From NCBI GenBank assembly GCA_016926925.1, contig JAFGNQ010000164.1, positions 1 to 5,760 of the forward strand: 5,760 nucleotides of DNA, read 5' to 3'. A model generated the notes under the pieces. That model did not search any database and had not been told where the DNA came from. It saw only the letters and a program-made list of their open reading frames with translations. Positions 5,465 through 5,760 of the stretch are shown in pieces. Both the position numbers and the translations under genes were made by a program. Source of the DNA: Candidatus Aminicenantota bacterium. Lineage in GTDB: Bacteria; Acidobacteriota; Aminicenantia; Aminicenantales; Aminicenantaceae. Within the stretch, counting starts at the first letter, position 1. Each line of letters starts with the position of its first letter.

Positions 5465-5760
5465 TTAATCCGTCGGTTTTTTCGGGTGAAGTATTCCTTC
5501 TATCTGGGTCGGAGAAATATCGTATCCGTAAAATTCTCTGAAATGGCGGCGGATTTCTTCCTGCATATCGTAATCATTGAATAAATCCGGATAATGAATC
5601 TGTGCCATCCATTTGAGCATCAGGGAAGCATCGGCGCTCGGCGGGTCCCAACGGTAAATTCCCGACGGTATTTTATAGACTCTTTTCCCCCGGACCGCCC
5701 GAACCAGGCTCCAGTCCTGTCGTTCGAATGAATTGTTTATTAGATCCTGCGGATAAGTGT
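5465..5760 (-). CDS. Periplasmic metal-chelate binding protein, C-terminal part (5' end outside window)
   Basis: The frame enters from the right edge of the window and runs 97 codons to TAA at 5465-5467. The fragment opens TYPQDLINNS, continues with GKRVYKIPSGIYRWDPPSAD (24-43 of the fragment), a long helix with LMLKWMAQIHYPDLF and ends with a REFYGYDIS helix. This arrangement (a 'GKRVYKIP.G...WD.PS' strand and loop, then helices with 'YPD.F' and 'FY..FYGYDLS') is typical of the C-terminal lobe of FecB/BtuF/MolA-type binding proteins (Peripla_BP_2). It captures the substrate outside the inner membrane and delivers it to the permease encoded next. The N-terminal lobe and signal sequence are not visible, so neither substrate nor a lipoprotein anchor can be judged. 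Confidence 0.85.
   Translation of the reverse strand, partial: TYPQDLINNSFERQDWSLVRAVRGKRVYKIPSGIYRWDPPSADASLMLKWMAQIHYPDLFNDYDMQEEIRRHFREFYGYDISPTQIEGILHPKKPTD

Overview
The window joins two unrelated blocks of bacterial DNA across an AT-rich gap. Positions 1-1089 (+ strand, GC-rich) look like part of a prophage or integrative-element replication module. It holds the C-terminal end of a probable replication-initiation protein, a complete DnaC/IstB-type AAA+ ATPase with an N-terminal cysteine cluster (probable helicase loader), and a 71-residue basic protein with an SH3-like look. The three genes are tightly packed, with overlapping ends and good ribosome binding sites.

Positions 1090-1611 contain no convincing intact gene. 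They hold a perfect 11-bp hairpin that may be a terminator. The same hairpin sits where the start point of a possible sigma70 promoter would fall. There are also scattered copies of a GATTCAG/CTGAATC motif, including an imperfect 30-bp inverted repeat, and a long minus-strand frame interrupted by one TGA that may be a decayed gene.

From 1612 on the window looks chromosomal. A plus-strand gene encodes an IscS/NifS-type PLP-dependent cysteine desulfurase with all the main catalytic residues. It meets, tail to tail with a 4-nt overlap, a minus-strand gene for an unrecognised 229-residue protein with seven cysteines. Upstream of that gene, on the same strand, lies a FecCD/BtuCD-type ABC importer in the order substrate-binding protein (C-terminal part only, cut by the window end), permease, ATPase. 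The permease and ATPase genes overlap by 13 nt. This transporter class takes up iron-siderophore, haem, cobalamin, or in some members molybdate/tungstate; the substrate cannot be told here. The unknown protein may be the last gene of that transcription unit, and with the desulfurase it could link metal or corrinoid uptake to sulfur or selenium handling. That link is inference from position alone.

The organism is probably a Gram-negative anaerobe of moderate GC. The style of the importer and the desulfurase reminds me of deltaproteobacteria or similar syntrophic/sulfate-reducing lineages, but nothing in the window fixes the taxon. I see no tRNA, rRNA, CRISPR array or complete insertion sequence. 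I found no clearly novel system. The best leads are the unknown cysteine-rich protein, the desulfurase's unusual active-site loop, and the structured gap at 1200-1585.
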